A program made the translations under genes and the position numbers. From JBBRHQ01 sp963840235 (lineage in GTDB: Bacteria; Actinomycetota; Thermoleophilia; Solirubrobacterales; 70-9), in NCBI GenBank assembly GCA_963840235.1, contig CAWIYC010000001.1, forward strand, positions 248,001 through 312,000: a DNA stretch of 64,000 nucleotides. Reading direction: 5' to 3'. The notes beneath the pieces are model-generated. The model was not told the DNA's origin, did not search any database, and worked only from the letters and a program-made list of their open reading frames with translations. Below are positions 62,658 to 64,000 of this stretch, piece by piece (within the stretch, counting starts at the first letter, position 1; every line of letters begins with the position of its first letter).

Positions 62658-63923
62658 TCAGTCCAGCGGGCCGCGCACGAAGGTGTTGGAGACGCCGTCG
62701 TCGTCGGCGACGCTGAAGTTGTCGGCGCGAGAGGTGAAGGACACGAAATCGCCCTTCCGGGATATCGAGGCGTAGAAGCTGTCGGCCTCGCCGGTCTGTC
62801 CGCCGCTGCTACGGCTGATCAGGGCGGTCCTTTCCGTCTTGCGGTCGTAGCGGAGCACATCCAATACTCCGTCCTTCCCCGGCAGCTCGTCATCGTCGGA
62901 CTCGTAGGCGACGAAACGGCCGTCGGCGGAAATCGACGGCGTGTAGCCTGCCGCGGGGTCCCCGCCCGTGGTCCGGCTGGCGATTCGGGTGGTTCCCCGC
63001 TTGAGGTCGCGAACGAAGACCCCGGGGACTCCGCCCGCGAGGTTGGATGCCATTCCCTCGAAGCTGACGAAACGGCCGTCGGCGGACAGGCCGCCGGCAT
63101 AGGAGTAGCTGTTTCCGAGCAAAGGGGCCCCGGCGGATGTCTTGCTCACCAGAATCGTCGTCTTCTTCTGTCGGTCCCTGAGAAAGACGTCGCCGGTGCC
63201 GTCCCTGCCCGGCAGCACGTCCGAGTCGGAGGAAAAGGCCACGAACCTCCCGTTCGCCGAGATCGCCGTAAACGTCGCGGAGTTGGTGTCGATCGGGGTT
63301 CCGTCGGTGGCCTTGGTCACGAGGGTGGTCTTGCCCGTCCTGCGGTCCCGAACGTAGGCGTCGGTGGTTGCTGGACTTCCCGGCAGATTGTCGGAGTCGG
63401 TGGCGAAAGTCACATAGCGTCCGCTGCCCGACACGGCCAGCCCGTGCACGAAGCCGCTCCCCGGATCACCCTGCGACGTCTTGCTGATCAGAGCCGTGGT
63501 GCCGCGCTTCCGATCCCGCAGGAAGGCCCCCTGGGCCCCGCCGCCGAGGTTCGTGGCCGAGCAGGCGAAGGCGACGAAGCGCCCGTCGGCAGAGAGTGCC
63601 AGGTCGTCGGCGCAATTGCCGTTGGCCGGCTGTCCCGAAGTGGAAACGCTCAACAGGCGCGTCGTGCCGGTCTTGCGGTCCCGGAGGTAGATATCACGGG
63701 TCCCGTCGGCGCCGGGGAGGTCGTTGTCGTCGACGGAGAAGAGCGCCAGTCGCCCGCTCGCCGAGAGGGAGCTTCCCCAGGTAGAGGAATCGCCGTGGGC
63801 GGTTTGGCCTCCGGGACCGACGCTGGTCAGCTCGGTGCGGGCACCGGTGGCCGACCAAGCGGGCAGTGCGACGAACAGCAGAGTGCCCATCAGGGCCGCA
63901 ATCGCCAATTGCATCTTGCGCAT
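62658..63923 (-). CDS. Secreted PD40/TolB-like beta-propeller protein
   Basis: A 421-aa protein with a signal peptide (LAIAALMGTLLFVALPAWSA). Seven or so repeats each follow the scheme LSADGRFVAFACSATNL, then a loop with Asp/Gly, then FLRDRKRGTTALIS. The repeated core is SADGRFVAF...D-x-x-LPG...VFLRDR-x-x-G-TT. This is the WD40-like PD40 propeller. It should be extracytoplasmic; binding partner or function unknown. GAGGGGAG precedes ATG 63923. Confidence 0.85.
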   Translation of the reverse strand: MRKMQLAIAALMGTLLFVALPAWSATGARTELTSVGPGGQTAHGDSSTWGSSLSASGRLALFSVDDNDLPGADGTRDIYLRDRKTGTTRLLSVSTSGQPANGNCADDLALSADGRFVAFACSATNLGGGAQGAFLRDRKRGTTALISKTSQGDPGSGFVHGLAVSGSGRYVTFATDSDNLPGSPATTDAYVRDRRTGKTTLVTKATDGTPIDTNSATFTAISANGRFVAFSSDSDVLPGRDGTGDVFLRDRQKKTTILVSKTSAGAPLLGNSYSYAGGLSADGRFVSFEGMASNLAGGVPGVFVRDLKRGTTRIASRTTGGDPAAGYTPSISADGRFVAYESDDDELPGKDGVLDVLRYDRKTERTALISRSSGGQTGEADSFYASISRKGDFVSFTSRADNFSVADDDGVSNTFVRGPLD

Positions 63924-64000
63924 CAGGCCAACTCCCCTCGATTGCCAGACCCAGATCCGGTCAGGTTACCTGCCTTCGGGGCTTGAGCCCGGGACTTCCG

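Overview
The window looks like chromosomal DNA of a high-GC actinobacterium. It is visibly very GC-rich (I did not compute a value), with GTG/TTG starts, tightly overlapping genes, an actinobacterial-type LexA box, a wax ester synthase/DGAT, an Rv2578c-type radical SAM protein and a DUF6458-type membrane protein. A deep lineage such as Thermoleophilia/Solirubrobacterales is plausible, but that is inference. I saw no rRNA, convincing tRNA, transposase, integrase or CRISPR array.

Layout. 1-8536 (+): tail of a KdpE-type regulator, then a K+-pump operon in the unusual order F-A-C-B, a kinase-less KdpD sensor module, a membrane-anchored USP protein and a P1B-type metal ATPase. 8584-24578 (mostly -): a surface-polysaccharide locus of two blocks. 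One holds a sulfotransferase remnant, a flippase, a large membrane protein and a GT2. The other is an eight-gene block: GT2, WecB, alpha/alpha-toroid protein, epimerase, two GT4, a nucleotidyltransferase and an AP-superfamily phosphodiesterase. Two related secreted glycoside hydrolases bracket the locus. 24579-33463: glycosidase, phosphotriesterase-like hydrolase, sulfatase divergent from a TetR regulator, haloalkane dehalogenase group, lipid kinase. 33550-37961: small zinc-ribbon protein, YtoQ, SOS-boxed radical SAM protein, SnoaL-like protein, and an end-joining-type ligase pair in which one ligase domain has lost its catalytic lysine. 37999-43928 (-): a complete dipeptide/oligopeptide ABC transporter. 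44004-50305: MFS, a structured 430-bp intergenic island, HD-GYP protein, SDR, YidH-like protein, zinc alcohol dehydrogenase, AlgH/YqgE. 50609-58368: PdxH, MBL hydrolase, then GT / deacetylase / WS-DGAT followed by AdhE. 58452-63923: DHA2-type MFS, HicA-like protein, ABC-F ATPase, secreted beta-propeller protein.

Two window-wide patterns matter for reading the annotation. First, at least four otherwise well-conserved genes (glycosidase, sulfatase, radical SAM, peptide-binding protein) are interrupted by one- or two-base frameshifts. This fits residual indel errors in the assembly better than real decay. The sulfotransferase, which has lost whole internal blocks, looks truly degraded. Second, many first genes lack a Shine-Dalgarno sequence and carry a TAGGNT-like -10 box 6-9 nt before the start codon, which suggests leaderless transcripts.

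The most noteworthy items are: a candidate small or leader RNA with an intrinsic terminator at 45312-45540; a LexA box lying on the start codon of the radical SAM gene; a PE + dead-ligase protein coupled to an active ligase; the rearranged kdp operon with a stripped-down KdpD; a TetR operator shared by divergent promoters; a nucleotidyltransferase-phosphodiesterase pair inside a glycan operon; and WS/DGAT next to AdhE.
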